Part shown: positions 1 through 13,352 of the stretch, piece after piece | Layout: every line of letters starts with the position of its first letter | Position numbering within the stretch: position 1 is the stretch's first letter | Source: Toxoplasma gondii ME49 | Taxonomy: Eukaryota > Apicomplexa > Conoidasida > Eucoccidiorida > Sarcocystidae | NCBI RefSeq assembly: GCF_000006565.2 | Contig: NC_031480.1 | Span: 5,263,170 to 5,327,169 of the forward strand | DNA length: 64,000 bases | Direction: 5' to 3' | Made by a program: the position numbers and the translations under genes | The notes under the pieces: model-generated | What the model was told of the DNA's origin: nothing | Seen by the model: only the letters and a program-made list of their open reading frames with translations | Databases searched by the model: none

Positions 1-3000
1 CGCTGTGTCCGAAGCGGCCGGCAGGTCCAGTGCCGCCTGTCTGCTACTCGGATGTCCCTCGGTCGTCGCCGCTCGCGGGGACGCATGCAGGGGACTGCGA
101 CAACTTTGCAGAGCTCGCCGGTCTGACCCCGCGGGAGGCACGGAAGCGCGAGAACGCGCGTCGGCGACTTCGGGAAGCTGGCGAAGACCACTGGTCGGCG
201 GCGCAGGGAGCGTGGAGCTGCCCAGCAGGCGCTGCGTCGCGCCCAGAGTCTGCGTCTGCGGGACCGCGGCGCCTGAGGAGACCTCTGTTCGTCGATCCTG
301 CGACCCAGCCAGGATTCACACTGTATCGCCCGGAGGCGCTCGACGTCGACGAGGCGCTGCGCGAGGCCGAGGAGGCAGGGAGAAAGAAAGTCGGAGGCGA
401 CTCGTTCGAACTCGACCTGACCGAAGAAGAACAAAGGGAACTGAACGAGATGCTGGCGGAACACGAGGGATTCGCTACAGACGTTTGTCACGTCGACGTC
501 AAGGCAATGGCACAGTACGTCGTAGGAACTTCGCCGTCGGGAGGGGGGGAGGGCGGTCTACTGATTTTGCGGGAAGAGAGCTGGGCGTCAAAGTGAAGAG
601 AGGAGAAAACCGGTTTTGTGTGACGGGCAAACGAGACGGCGCGAGAAAAGCGAAGAGACGGCCATGCAGACAGACATAGAGAGGCGCTGACATCCTGGGA
701 GTCTCTCGCTGTGTTCATGGGAGTCGGTGTTGGCGCGCTCACGCGCTGTTGCACGATTTGTCAAAGGCGAAGAAAAGAGACCGTTAGATTGCCAGAAGTC
801 CAGAAATTTCTGTGCTTGCGGTTCCCGGTGCGACGTTTCTTGATGGTGCCACCCTCCCCTCCAGGTTCTTCGACATGCAGAGGATTCCGCCTTCTCAGCG
901 AGTGAAGTAAGTTCCCCTCTCTTCCGGATGGAAAGGATCGTAACCTTGATTCATGTGCATTTTCGCTGCGAAAAGATCGAAAAACGCGTGAAACAGTGGC
1001 TCTTTGCCGGAAGGGATACCCTGGCGCCGCGATAATGGAACTTGGTAAACACACCCGCACTCAATACGGGAGACACTGAGCGCCTCCCTGGTTGTGTCTG
1101 CCTTCCTTCGGGTGAAGCCATGTTTATCTGTGCCTAGACAACTTTCCACAAACGGGGGGCCTCCGGACGAGGGACAGAGGGTCGACATCCTGCATTCAGA
1201 CGGGTCTGTTCTTCAAAGACGCTGGAGACAAAGCCTTGCCAAGGCGCGCTTCGAAGAGGCCTCTTGCTGTGGGCACCGAACGCGAACAGGCATCCTCCAG
1301 AATGCAGGCCTTCGTCTGCTCAAGCCTGGGATGTGTGAATAGCGACAGAACACTGTGGTAGTCGACGCACACTGACTTCCTGTAAACAGATATAGGACGG
1401 ATGCCGTAAGAGTTGCAGAGCCTCTGACGATCTCGATAATGTCTGCCATGGAGCTTGAGGATCCATGCGCTAAAATAGATGGACATACCCTGTCTGTGTG
1501 AATAGAGAGGTTGAAGATGCGTGCAGCGGTGCAAGATGATTCGGATCGAGATGTTTTGGTCTTTCGTCTTTCCAGAATGCTCGAATTGGACTTGCGTTCG
1601 TTCTTGGTGACGATGAAGAAGCTCCAGTCAGCGAAGACAATTGCGGAGGAGCAGCTGCAGAAAGTCCGCAAAGAAAAGGAAGCGATGGCGAAGGACATCG
1701 CAGCCAGAGAGGAGCGCTTGAAACAGACAGAAGCCGCTGTCAGGGTGAGGTTTACGAAGAAGTGAAAAGGAAAATAATAGGCAGAATCTCTCCGAAGAAA
1801 CGATGAGTCAAACCCACGCAGCATCCAACATAGCGGAGAACCAGCTGCTGCACTCTCAATGTCCACGAGTCGACCTGCTAAGATCCACTTGTCTGTGTGT
1901 CTACATACATATGTCTCTGTCTCCATCTATATGTCTATCTGTATGAAAAAATGTGTACACATCTATGTCTATCAATCACCTATATATCTACGCGTTTATC
2001 TATCTCTCTATCTCTATCTCTGTCTCTCTATCTCTCTATCTCACTCGATTTATCTGTATCTAAGTATCTATATCCATCTACATCTACCTATATCGAACTG
2101 TTTATACCTATCTATCCTAGTCTCTATCTATCTATCTCTATCTTTCTATCTCTATCTAAGTATCTATGTCTATTCATCTACCTTCCTGTATCCGTGTTAA
2201 CCAATCATTCTATCTTCCTACATTTGCAGGCTGTCGCTTCGAACAATGGACATATTTCGGTAGATTTTGAAACTTATATGCGTGTGTCTGTGAGGCTCTT
2301 TTCTTAATTTATTTCCGCACACATGCACGCATACAGACAAATGTTTCTTCGCGTTGAAGCGACGAGAGAAGTGACAGGTGAAAAGAAGAGGAGGACGCAT
2401 GCATATACGTCGGAACGGATGCATGGTGTGACAGAATAGACCATTGACGGCTAATAAAAGAAGATAAACTCTTTTTTCGCGAAGGATTTCAAACTATTCT
2501 GTGGGAACACCGCAGACGAGAGCCCAATCTCCGTGCCGTTCTCTAAATCACATTTATACATCATACATGCACATATATATAACTATGCATATATAAGTAT
2601 ATATGTATATCTATATATATATATATATATATATATTTATGTATATGCACACACACCTATATCCTCTGTTTACATGTGGATGTCGATAGACAGATATCGA
2701 CAGAGATGTCGTGAAGCTATTAAAGAAATCACCTTCCTCAATAGTCAAGTAGCATATCCCTTCTTTCCACTCGTCGTTCCAACAACTGCGACTTGTTCGA
2801 GCCTGAAGTTTCGGAATTCACCGGAAATGTAGCCGTCTTTTCTCTCCTCGCAACACGGCATGGTCTTTGGGGATGAGAAAGCATGCAGTAGGGGCGCTTG
2901 TGGTTGGGGGATTGAATCTTTTCGTCGGTTTGTTTTCTCCTTTTCGCAGTTGGCCCTGAAAGATCATCTGCGCATTCAGCGCACTCTGCAAGCGACGGTG

Positions 3001-3397
3001 AAGGCCGGGAGCGAAATAATCGAGAAGGAACAGAACAAAGTGGCAACCATCAAAAGATCGGAAACGCGGCTGCAGGTCCAGATGTGAGGCACCGAGAACC
3101 GCGCTCCTGAGATAGACAGAGAAAAGAGACGAGAGAGAGGCGTCTGAATCTGCGTTTACTCCTATCGCCGTCTAAATATCTCCCTGTTTTTGGCCGATAC
3201 GCCTCAGCAACAAAGCATGCACAAGCAAACGCACCTTCACAAATATTTCTTCATCTATTTATTCGGGATTAACGGGAGGTTTACACCGACATATATATGT
3301 ATACTCAATATTTATATATACATATATATATATATATATGCGTAGGCACAAGCGCGTAGATATACCATTGCACCTGCAAGCATTAGTATATATATAC

Positions 3398-3448
<51 letters not shown>

Positions 3449-6400
3449 GGAGAGAACGAACGTCGAAGGATAGCCCCTGTCGTGTTGTCGAGCACTGAAA
3501 GGGCAACGGAGAAAGATGGTGTGTTTGACTCGCTTTCTCTTGCGTGCAGGGAAGAAGCTTCTCTAGTCAACGAGAACCAGGCAGAGGAAATCGAGGCGCT
3601 CAAAGCGGAGCTAGCGGAGATGAAACAGCGGTAGTAAGTGAAGGGGACGCTGCGGCCGCTCTTCCTTCGAGGAGATAGACAGAGAGATAGATAAGTAGTA
3701 GATAGAGAGATAGATAGGGTGGTATAGAAGTAGGCAGATCGGGAAATAGGTGAAGTTAGTAGGGAACTCTTGAAGTTTTCGTGGTGACGCCTCCTGCTTG
3801 TGCTGTCGTCGAAATCGCCGATTGTTGTTTCGACTCCAAAGAACATGTTTTCTCCAGTGTGCTCTTTTATCCAGGTCTGCAGTGCTGCTTTGCTTGCACA
3901 CGGACAGTGTCTCCGCATTTAGCTGTTCTTGTTTTTCTTTCTGGAGTATTTCTCGGAGTTGTCCTCCAGCATGCCTTCGCCTCCTGTTTTTTGCTGCCTA
4001 AGGACTCTCGTTTTCTTCAGTGCATATGTCGAAATATGAATCAAGTTTGGTGTCTGTTTTCGAGGGGCACTGTTTGCTCTGTCACTGTCCTGATTTCTGT
4101 CTCTCTGTCAGTCTCTGTGTTTGCCCAAAAGCTTTTTTTTCCTGGACTTTTCCACGTCGCGCATGCACCACCGTTCGCGCATGAGACCCCGAAGATCAGA
4201 TAGGAATCCTCGGCCAAGAAGGGGGATTCTGACATATAGATATAGACAAGAAGCTGACGGTGCTGTCGGATCGAACACTGCATTATATGCTGGAGAATCT
4301 GTTCGCTGCACTCTCGGTTGCTTCACATGTCTCTCGACTTGACTACTTTCGCCTCTTCAGTGGAAATTTTTCTTTCTCGCCACTGGTCTCACTTTGCTCT
4401 CTCCCAACACGATTGTAGGTGCTCGAGGTGTGCTGTCTAGACTCTTGTTTCAAAGGCGTTTGTGTTTTTTCGCTTTAGCGATGAGTACGAGAACAAGATG
4501 TTCATTGACAACAAGGCGTACCACGAAGAACAAATCAAGTTGGAGAAGTTTTACTACCGCTGTTTGAGTCTGGGAGTAAGGCGACCCCTTCACGTTCTGG
4601 TGGTTTTTATGTGCAGTCCGTCTTCTCTTTTGAGCTCGCGGCTTCTTCCGTCACCTACGTTCGTTCTTCTTCTGCTCAACTCGCTTCGTCTCACGAGGTG
4701 TCAACCCACTCAACTTTTTTTCCGACTCTTTTGCAAAGTCACCATCCTTTCTTCGTGTTTCTCCCGCAGGCATCACTTGTCGCCGTCTCTGCTCAGTATT
4801 TTTTGTTGCTGTGTGTCATTTGGCCAAGATGAAAATGATCTGTTTCCGTGACGTGAGAGGCGGAGTCTGACCGATGTCGTTTGGCGTTCCGAGGATTTCC
4901 AGTACCGAGACTATCCCTTGCATGCCGGGGTATGTCATGCCGTGTGCTCCCGTAATAGTCGCGTCTCAGTGGCAGTGTCGACCCAGCAAGATCCCTTCGC
5001 TGTGGCCTGTTTCGTTTTTTATCTCTGCAATGCTCTTCTCCCCGCAAACGGTTCCTGTCCCCCTTTCTGAGGAGACCGCCTTTTATCTCTTGGCATTGCG
5101 TTTCGCCTCGGCAGCCACAGACTCATCCAGTCTCGGCGTCTGAGAAAGGTGGAAACGGGAGGCGGTCTCTCCTCCGGTCGGGGGAGTTTCTTGTCTTGTC
5201 TCGTGTCGATACGGACGCCGAGGCGTTTTTCGTTCAGGCCTGTGTGCCTGCTCGCGAGACAGTGACTCGACTACGCGTTTGCATCTGTGCATGCAGGAAC
5301 ACTGCTCTCTCGACCGTTGTCCGGAATGTCTCGTATCGCAGCAATGCTACTGCATATATGGCTGGGTACCACTCCTCTACTCAGTGCGCTTTCATCTTGC
5401 TGGTCACGACAGGCACAGTCGGCGGCGTTTCGACCGGAACCGTCGACGTAACCGGGTCGTTTTCAGGACTTGCTCGCACCTGTGTCGCCTCGTTTTTCCA
5501 GTGCTTCTCCGTCTTCTGCGATTCCTGATTGCTGACAACAGTGCAGACAGACCGGTTTCGGGAGACGGTCCCTTCAGAACGCTTGCATCCTTTTCTCGTG
5601 TCTCTGCGCGGTCGCCTCTCTTTTCGCAGGAAGATCGTCTGCGCCTGCTCGAAGCCCTTCGAAGGGAAAAAGCAAACTTGGATGTGCGCTCTGCTGAGCT
5701 GGTCCTCTACAAGTAAGAGCTGTATTCATTCTCGTCGATTTTTCTTTCCTCTTCTGTCCTCGTCTCACCTCCCTTGTGCCTCTCAGGTTCTTGCTCTTGT
5801 CTCTGCGATTCAGACGCTTTCCTTCTCCTCTCGCTTGCCACCACTGACTTGTGCCTTGCCTGCCTCGACTGTTCATCTTCCTTCGTGCATCTAACCTTTT
5901 CCTTTTTCCCTTTGTGTATCCTTCCTTCTTCCTTTTCTCGTCTCTTTCTCTTCTTCATCGAGTTTTCTGTGCATTCTCCCTTCTTCCCTGTCTCTGCTTC
6001 TGTGTATTTTGCGTCCTACCTCTGTGCCTTCTCTTTCTCCAAACTCCTTCTCAGCTTAGATCTCCTTGCTCGCTTCCCTCCGTCGGTTCATCCTTCGCGT
6101 TCGTTTGCCTTCCCGCAATGGTCCCTCTCACTTGCTTGTTTTAAACCGTCGCCTAAATCGTGGAGGATTTGCCTCGTGATTCTCTTCGTACACAAGGTCA
6201 AACTTTCTCTGCGTTCTCACAATGTCGCTGTCTTTTCTCTCGAAGAGAAGCGTCTGTGAAGATGCACTCGAAAAAGGAAGCCAGTCTTTCGCCGACAGGG
6301 AAGACGCAGTCCTCCGGGGACGAAAACGCTCAAACATAAGCATGTTCTTTCTTGGGGTTCTGAGATGACGAAAACCTCTGACTTTTGCTTGCTTCTTTGC

Positions 6401-9400
6401 AGGCAACAGCTCGAAGATGTGACTGAGGATCGACAGCAAATCAAAGCCATGGCTGGGGTGCGTCTTTTGAAAATCTTTTTTCGACAGAGGGCTTTGTGTG
6501 GCGATTTGTGTCTGCTTGAAAGCATCGGAAAAGAGAACAAAGATACACGGGACGTATGAAAACGAGAAAAAGAGACTTCTTGTGCTCTTCATCTCTTGAG
6601 CACCAGTGTAGAAGTGAGTGAGGTGTGTGTTTCGTCGAGGTCACATGGGCCAGACTGCCTACTGTCTTCGTCCCATCTCTGAGTTACAGTCTGTCCAGAG
6701 AGAGTACCTTTCTCTCGTGTCTTGTGGTCTTCCTCTGCCTCCTTGCTTTCGTCTCTCGTTCTTGGTGTTTTATCCCGTCCTTCTTTTCACGACCTCCTAG
6801 TCTCTCCTCCTTCGCCTTCGGTCCTCTCTCCGCCGGAGGAAACGCTTCTGGTCTGTATTCACTCGGAGAGAGAAGGCGGCGTCATCGAGCCGAGTTTTCC
6901 ATGTTTTCTGTCTTCCTCGGATCTGTTCATCTTTTCTCGCTGTAGAAAACGCAGCAGAAGATGATGCAAGACCGGAATGCTCTGCTGAAGAAGTGGAAGC
7001 AGGAGACGACGCAGAAGAACTCGATAATCGCGGCGAAGACCAGGGAGTTGGAAGAGATGAAGGAGCAGAAGGCGGAGGAAGCGAAACAGGCCGCGAGGTA
7101 CCGAGCCGTCTCCACGCTGCGTCTGCACGAGATGAAGAAAATGAGGAACATCATCGACTTGGTGAGGAGAACGCCTCGAAGTCTCCCCGACGGGGGCGGC
7201 ATGCGTTCAGTGAAAGCCTCTGCAAGAGAGAGAGCCTTTTCCTCGTTGCGAGGGAAGGCGTTGTGGTTCATGCGAGAAGCGCCTTTGCTTCTCGAGACCG
7301 AAGAACGTCTCATTCTCAGCTCCTTAGTTGTTTCGAGGTTTCTGAGTGATTTCTAAGTTTCGTAGAACACAGCAGACATCTGCGTTTTTCTCCGGAAGCC
7401 GCAGTCGAGGGAGAAGAGCCTCGGCAGGGCTGCAACAAGCGCGTTTGTAGAAAGGCTCCACGCAGAAATGGGCACAAACACGCAAAAACATGTCGCGGCG
7501 GGCCAGGAAGTGACCGGAGACGGAAGAAAAGGTCGCGAAGCGTGGTTAGGCCTGGGACTTCCCTGAGCCCGTGTGGCGCGCTGTTTCTCTTCTGCCTGCG
7601 TCCGCGTTCTGTTTTTCCACTCTGTTCAAGAATGGAAATGCTTCCACAGAGGCAGGAAATGCGGCTTTCTGCGCTCCACGACTGCGGCGTATCTGCGGTG
7701 TCGGCGTCTGAGGGGAAGGTTCCGGGAAAGTGACATAAATACGTGTTTAATAATACTGAGTTGAGGAATTCAACCGGCCAATGAAACTTTTAAATTCAAA
7801 AAAGGAAAAAGATATATGTTTTTACATGAAAAAATCACAGTGCGAAAGACATCTCGTCTCAGGTGTTCTGTTTCGTTTCACTGGAATGTTTCCCCAGCAA
7901 CAAACGCACATCAAGAAGCAATCTTCGAACTACGAGGACTTCCTGAAGAGCATCCTCGCCTTCCAGGGCAAGCTCACCGTTCTCAGCAAGCTGGCGAAAA
8001 ACGTAGGCATGAAAGGTCGATGTCGTCTACGTTGTTTCTCAGTCTCCTTTCTAGGATTTGTAGGCTTCTTTTTCTCATGGTCCCTTCTTCACTTTCTGCA
8101 AGTTTCTTGTTCCATTTCGTTCGTCAACTTTTGCAATGCGTCCTTTACTTTCCCGATCCAATTCTTCTCTCCACTCTCCTTTACACTTGTTTCTTAACTG
8201 TCCCTCCACAGTCGTTCCTCTTTCGTTGTTCTCTTATGCTATTCGGCCTCCTTTTTTGCCGTTGCCGTTGTCCCAGGAATATCCATTTGCGTGTTGCTTC
8301 CGGGTTGCTGGACCTCCCTGTTTTCGCCTGTCCTCCTTTGTTCTGGACTCGTGTGTCTTCTTTTCTTTTTTCCTCGGAATCTCTCTAGATTCGAACTTTC
8401 TACGAGGAGCACGGCGACGAATTCCGAGGGCGGGCCGAGCCGGGCAGCGACCGACAGAGCAACGGCGGCAGAAGGAGCTCGACCTCCTCGCGTGCAGAAG
8501 TGAGAGGAAAAGAGGAGAAGAGGAAGTCAACAAACGGCGGGGGAAGTCAGCGAGCACAGAAGGGGACAGCGGAATCAGAACAAGTCAACAAAGAAGAATA
8601 GGGAAACAGGAGAAGTAGACAAGGGCGAGAGAGTCGGCAAAAAAAGAGTAGGGGAGCAGGAAGGAGAAGACAGGAAAACTGGAAAAGAATTCAAAGACAT
8701 ACATGCAGAGGTAGTGCACATGGAAGAAGGAAAACATAAACACAAGAAGGAGAAAGAACTGAACAAACAGAACAGAAGAAGCAGACAATGGACGGCAGCT
8801 TAAAAGCGAGAAGCTGGACACCGTAGGAAAAAGGGAAGGACGCAGGTGAGGCGTCTAGGCATTGCCTCGTCCAAGTTCTTCCTTTGGCTGGGCTAGCAGA
8901 CCAACGCGCAATACATCAAAGAAATTCTGTTTGTCGACGACAGACTGCCTCGCACGTCTCAGAGACTCATCGATTTAAGGTGCCAGAAAGGCTATGCAGA
9001 GGAAAACGTGATGAGTGATTCGGAGGAGAATTGCTTCGCTTGGACTTGTCTCGCGGGATAGTTCTATCCAGAGAAAGGACGGGTCGAAAGCTTTGTTGAG
9101 AGGGCCGTCACGGGGGGAAACTCTCATGAGCGCCACCGCGTCTTGCTCTCTGTCCTTTATTTCAGGAAAAAGCGATGGAACTCAGCAGACGACGAAGCTT
9201 GCCGCAGGTTAGCGTTGGCTTCTTCGTTTCTGTTCTTGTCCTGGCACCCTTGCGTCCGCTTCAGTTTTTGATTTGGCGAAACAACGGTCGCCACTACCTC
9301 CCCCGACCGCTGAGTCTCTTCCAGTGACAAGAGGGCGTGAATTCACGCGCCACGATGCAGCTTTCCGTCCGTCTTCAGCCCTGACAGGCCGTCGCTCGTC

Positions 9401-11475
9401 TGTTTCTCTAGCATTCGTGCGTCTTCCTCTAGCTTCCTTCTGTCTCTCTAGCTTTCGTCTCTCCGTCGAGCTGCCTTCTCTTGCTGTAGCTTTCTTCTCT
9501 GTTCAGTTTCCCTTATTGGCACTTGCGTGCAGTCGTTCTGCTTTCCTCTGTTCCCTGATCCTTCTGCCTTTCTTTTTCCCCGGCGCTCTACGGTCTGACC
9601 GGGTGAGTCGGAGGAGGGTCGAGTGGGGTGTTTGAGAGCTTCAGAGTGTGTGTTTTCCAGAAGAACGCTGTTTGTGCTCTGTGTTTCGCGCGCAGTCGAC
9701 TCACGAGGCCGTTAAGTCCCAGTTTCAATCCGCCGCCAAGGTACAGAACTGAGAAAGTCTCCAGCTCGCAGTCATCTGCGTTCCAGGCGCGATCTGCGGC
9801 TTCATGTGTCAGTCGTATTGGCAGCGCGAGAAGACGAGTCTTCAGAATATCTCACTTTTTTCTCGGTGTACAGGACCCCTTTTCTCGCGCATTGTATCAT
9901 CTCTGAAGAGCATCTTTTTTCTTTGGCGTTGCCTCGTTTGCCAGTTCCCCTCAGCCAGAAAAGGCGATACGGTGAAAAACTAACTCCCGTGACGCAAACA
10001 AGCTGACTGCGTTGGCGGAGATTCGTCGCTCGAACCCCCGTTTCTTTCTCTTTCTCTGCCGGCTGTTTAGACCTGAACTGGATTTGCTTCTTTCCGCTTT
10101 CTTTTTGCAGGGTGGAGACACGATCGCTGTCGACCAAGCAGTGCGCGCCGCTCGAACGATGGTAGGTGCCATCGGGGCGAGAGAGGAATCACAGAACGTG
10201 TGACAGAACTCCAAACTCCCTGCTCTTCTTCTTAAGCGTTGTGCGTATCGTCGAGACGTCTCGCGATCTGTAACACTTGCCTTCTCTGTTTCTGTCGGTG
10301 TCACTGTCGAAGTCGAGGTGCCGTTCCTTTCACGCCCCTTCGCTAAAAACCGTGGCAGTTTGTTTTTGACCCTGAAAAAGCACTTGACGATATACATGAT
10401 CGTATGCTACAAATTCCAGGGAAATCAATTCCCTTGGAAGACGTGTTCACGTTTAAAAAGACGTTCGTGTCTTTTTTTCTCCCAGATGTGTGCGTGGTGT
10501 GTTGCCTGAGTGGAACTTTTCTTGTGAGCGTCTCTGCAGATCGGCGTTTGCCTCATGTCGTCGAGTGTCCCTCCGCAAAGTCCTGTCGCCTTTCTCGTGG
10601 TGTCTAGTCATCCTTTCGCCGCCACGAGGTTCAGAAACATCTCTGTTGTATGCGATAATGGCTTCGTGGTTGATCTGGGCTGGCACACATTCGACTGCTC
10701 TTATGATTCGCGCGGTCTTCCCACGGTGTCTTTTCCTCTTGGTTCTTTCTCAGGGTCTCGCCCCCAGTTTGGCGGATATCGAGAGTCTGCGAAGCAAAGC
10801 CGCGAATGCGCGGGTTGACTCAGCCGCCTTTTCAGCTTTCTGTGAGTCGGCATTCCATGCAGACGAAGCGTCCAAGTTAGCGTCGTTTTTCAGGACCTGG
10901 GATCCGAAGGAAAAAGGAACGCTTCAGAGAGAAGTCGTCAAAAATCTCCTGCAGACGTTCGGCGAACCTCTCACAGCTGAAGAAGCTGAATTCGCGATTC
11001 ATGTCCTGGCGGAAGACGCGGAAACCATCAACTACCGAGACTTTTGTGAAAAGTAAGAAGGCCTTGCAGTCGAAGCGTCGGATGAGCAGTCGTTTTTGTT
11101 GCTGTGTCGATAAAAAGTTATTACGCCGGGAAAAACACCCGTAGACGGCGTGTGAGCACAACCCACTTTCCTGAAAACAGTAGGTCCCGAAGCCCAGAAC
11201 TGCCTTCCGAAGTATCTTCCCGCACTCCAGCTGCAGGACGAGAATCGAGGCGTCCTGTCCCCACCTCACGACTGACCAGCCTTGTTGACTCTAGACGAAA
11301 AAGAGCCGAAACAAAAGTTGGCACTAATACCGAGAAAACGCCACCTTCAGCACAGAGGGGTACGCACACCCAGATCTTAAACTGCCGTCGCTTTAGATGC
11401 ACCGCGTGGCCATGGACCCCGTCTTCGCTTTCTTGTTTTCCCCTCAGGCTCGTCGCCCTCGTCCCACAGAAGTGA
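1..11475 (+). CDS. Coiled-coil protein with C-terminal EF-hand-like pair (5' end outside window)
   Basis: Not recognised as a named family. Exons read: 1-514 (partial), 865-906, 1576-1744, 2950-3083, 3550-3633, 4479-4575, 5630-5712, 6403-6457, 6946-7161, 7898-8002, 8389-8499, 8900-8979, 9166-9207, 9696-9740, 10111-10161, 10754-11052, 11448-11475 (TGA), about 718 visible codons. Junctions up to 8002 are all phase-consistent with good GT/AG sites; for example GTGAA|GTAAGT at 906 joins TTTCCAG at 1575. The frame across 8389-9207 is unresolved. The 865-8002 exons encode a long Lys/Glu/Gln-rich heptad region with few prolines. The last two exons encode an EF-hand-like pair in which both loops lack canonical Ca-binding residues. 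Long coiled coils with degenerate EF-hands suggest a cytoskeletal or axonemal scaffold, which is inference. The EF-hand exons could instead be a separate short gene. No start codon is evident in the first exon, so the gene probably begins upstream of the window. Confidence 0.72.
1900..2200. repeat. TATC/TCTA-rich simple repeat in an intron
   Basis: A degenerate tetranucleotide tract built from ctat/ctct units fills much of the 1745-2949 intron of the coiled-coil gene. It reads as Tyr/Ser/Leu-rich nonsense in two frames, so the open frames there are not genes. Confidence 0.8.
3311..3443. repeat. (AT)n microsatellites in an intron
   Basis: Two TA-dinucleotide runs, about 3311-3339 and 3403-3441, separated by non-repetitive sequence, lie in the intron before the exon at 3550. 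A similar shorter run lies at about 2611-2636 in the preceding intron. Confidence 0.85.
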
Positions 11476-13352
11476 GGCTCTGACTCTTCCCAGTGCCGGG
11501 GAACAGGAATCTGAGCGCCACATGACTTCTCTCTTGCGCAAGTTTCTCCCTGTGGTTTCGCTCGTGGTTCGTTTTCAAAATTTCCCGTTCCCAGGACCTC
11601 CGTCCTTTCGCCTCGTCCGTGTTCTCCTTTCTCCGGGGCTCGTAGTTGATTTCCCTTTCAAGCCAAGCTCCGGCGCGACACGACTTTTATTTACACTTGG
11701 TGTAAACGACGCACATCTGCCAGGGGGTTTTCGAGGGAAGCGGACACGCTGTTGCGTAGACTCCGGGGCCGTTTTCGCCGTCGGATTAACTCTAGTTCTT
11801 TTAGTGTGTAAATGTGAGACGGATGCTAGAAGTGCAAGAGAGGAAGGGACAGCTTCTCTGCCCTCTGGCACGCGACAGAAGGGAGGAAAACCCAATCAGG
11901 AGTTGCGCGCCGTGTTTTTTCCGGCTTTCAACACAGGTGCCCTTTCCCCTAGTGCGCCACATTTTTTCCGTCTTGCGATACGGGGAAGAAGGCGACGGGA
12001 TGTCGCGTTGCCGAAGGAGAAAGAGTTTCTCGATTTGCTCGGAAAGGGCATAACTAAGGGAGAAGAAAGTGGGGAGACTTCGGAGATGAGATGTCGTGAT
12101 CGGCCCCGAGCCTCGCTTACGGGTTACGCGTGTAGCATCACTTGAACTGAGGGGAGGGCACCACTGGAACATGTTTTTTGGGGATAAAACACGTTTGTCC
12201 ATGCCTCCCCAGTATTAACGAGGGAACCTGCCGCGCGACGGCAAACAACAAGACACATAAGATCCTGGGAGGCGCGTTGACCGCGATACAACGGAGACCA
12301 TTTCTACACCACACACTGAACAGGACCTTATGTTTACGAATCGCACTACAGAACAACACGCAAAGGGCGCACACCCAGACACACTTAACATTCACTCCCC
12401 AGACAAAGCTTTCATAAACATAGGGTTCCCCTTTCACTGTGTAGCAGGGAGTGCCCGGCACAGCCTTTCTTCTCGGCTTAGTTTGGAAACGTGACCCTCA
12501 ATAAAAGCTTCCACAAAGAAGCACAAAACGCCGTAGCATACGAACCCCAACCAAGCATCTCCACGCAGAAGTCTTCTGCAAAAAAGGCGTGCTCACGTGC
12601 ATGCAGCGCCATCGCACTTGAGAAACAGATTTCACAGCCACCACGCGCATCAACCGCACAACTTCATGCGCTAGGAAGAAACCTGCCACCCGAAAGCGGA
12701 AACACGACTCGACCTCGAACGCTTTTCTCAGCTCTCGCGCAGCATCGGGTTCCCTGCACCTCTCGCGTTCACCTCACGATCTCCATAAGGCTCCGCTTCT
12801 CTCTCCTTCCTTGCGGGGAGAAACCGGAGCACGATGAAAACCACATTTCAACTGCCTCGTCCACGAAGGCCTCTGCACCCTGTTGAGCCTCATTCAGAAC
12901 CCCCCTTTTTCTTCGCCAGCGTGTCTACGGCCTTTGGGAGCAGAATGAATTGTTCCTCCTCTCCGACATCGGAGGCGCACTGAGGCAAACCAGTTTCGGT
13001 CCACCGCAGTGTTCTGTGCCTCTCTGCTGCGTCGCTCGTCCTTTGTGGGCCTCTGGAGTCTCTTGCAAGACGCTTAAGAGCTCGAATGTCTTGCTTTACC
13101 GGACTTTCGCTTGCTGACTACTCCAACCGCAGCGCAACACCACAGCCGCCATCGAGTTCTCTCTCTCTTCCTTCCCTTTCTGTTTTCAGAATCACACGAC
13201 TGCAGTCTCCTCGGGTCGTGATTTCTTGGTCTCCTACCTCTCTTGTGTTCGTGCCTCTCTGTGGGCGTTTCTCTTGACGTCTCTCCTTACTGTTTGTTTT
13301 TCACACCATGACAATACTGCATGCCCTCACATCTCGTCTCCTTTTACCTGTG
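11476..13352. other. Convergent intergenic region / 3' UTRs
   Basis: About 1.9 kb between the stop of the coiled-coil gene (+) and the stop of the Yak1-like kinase (-). It must hold both 3' UTRs. Open frames here are short, have no credible protein composition and show no splice pattern. I see no RNA gene or repeat. Confidence 0.6.

Noticed and set aside
5..679. 224-codon plus-strand frame overlapping the first exon
   Set aside because: Begins at GTG, is extremely Arg/Gly-rich and overlaps the frame that splices cleanly (exon ending 514 joined to 865).
5295..5420. Cys-rich segment [19 protein letters not shown] after an AG as an extra exon
   Set aside because: Its insertion would break the clean phase-0 join between 4575 and 5630, and no matching donor was found.
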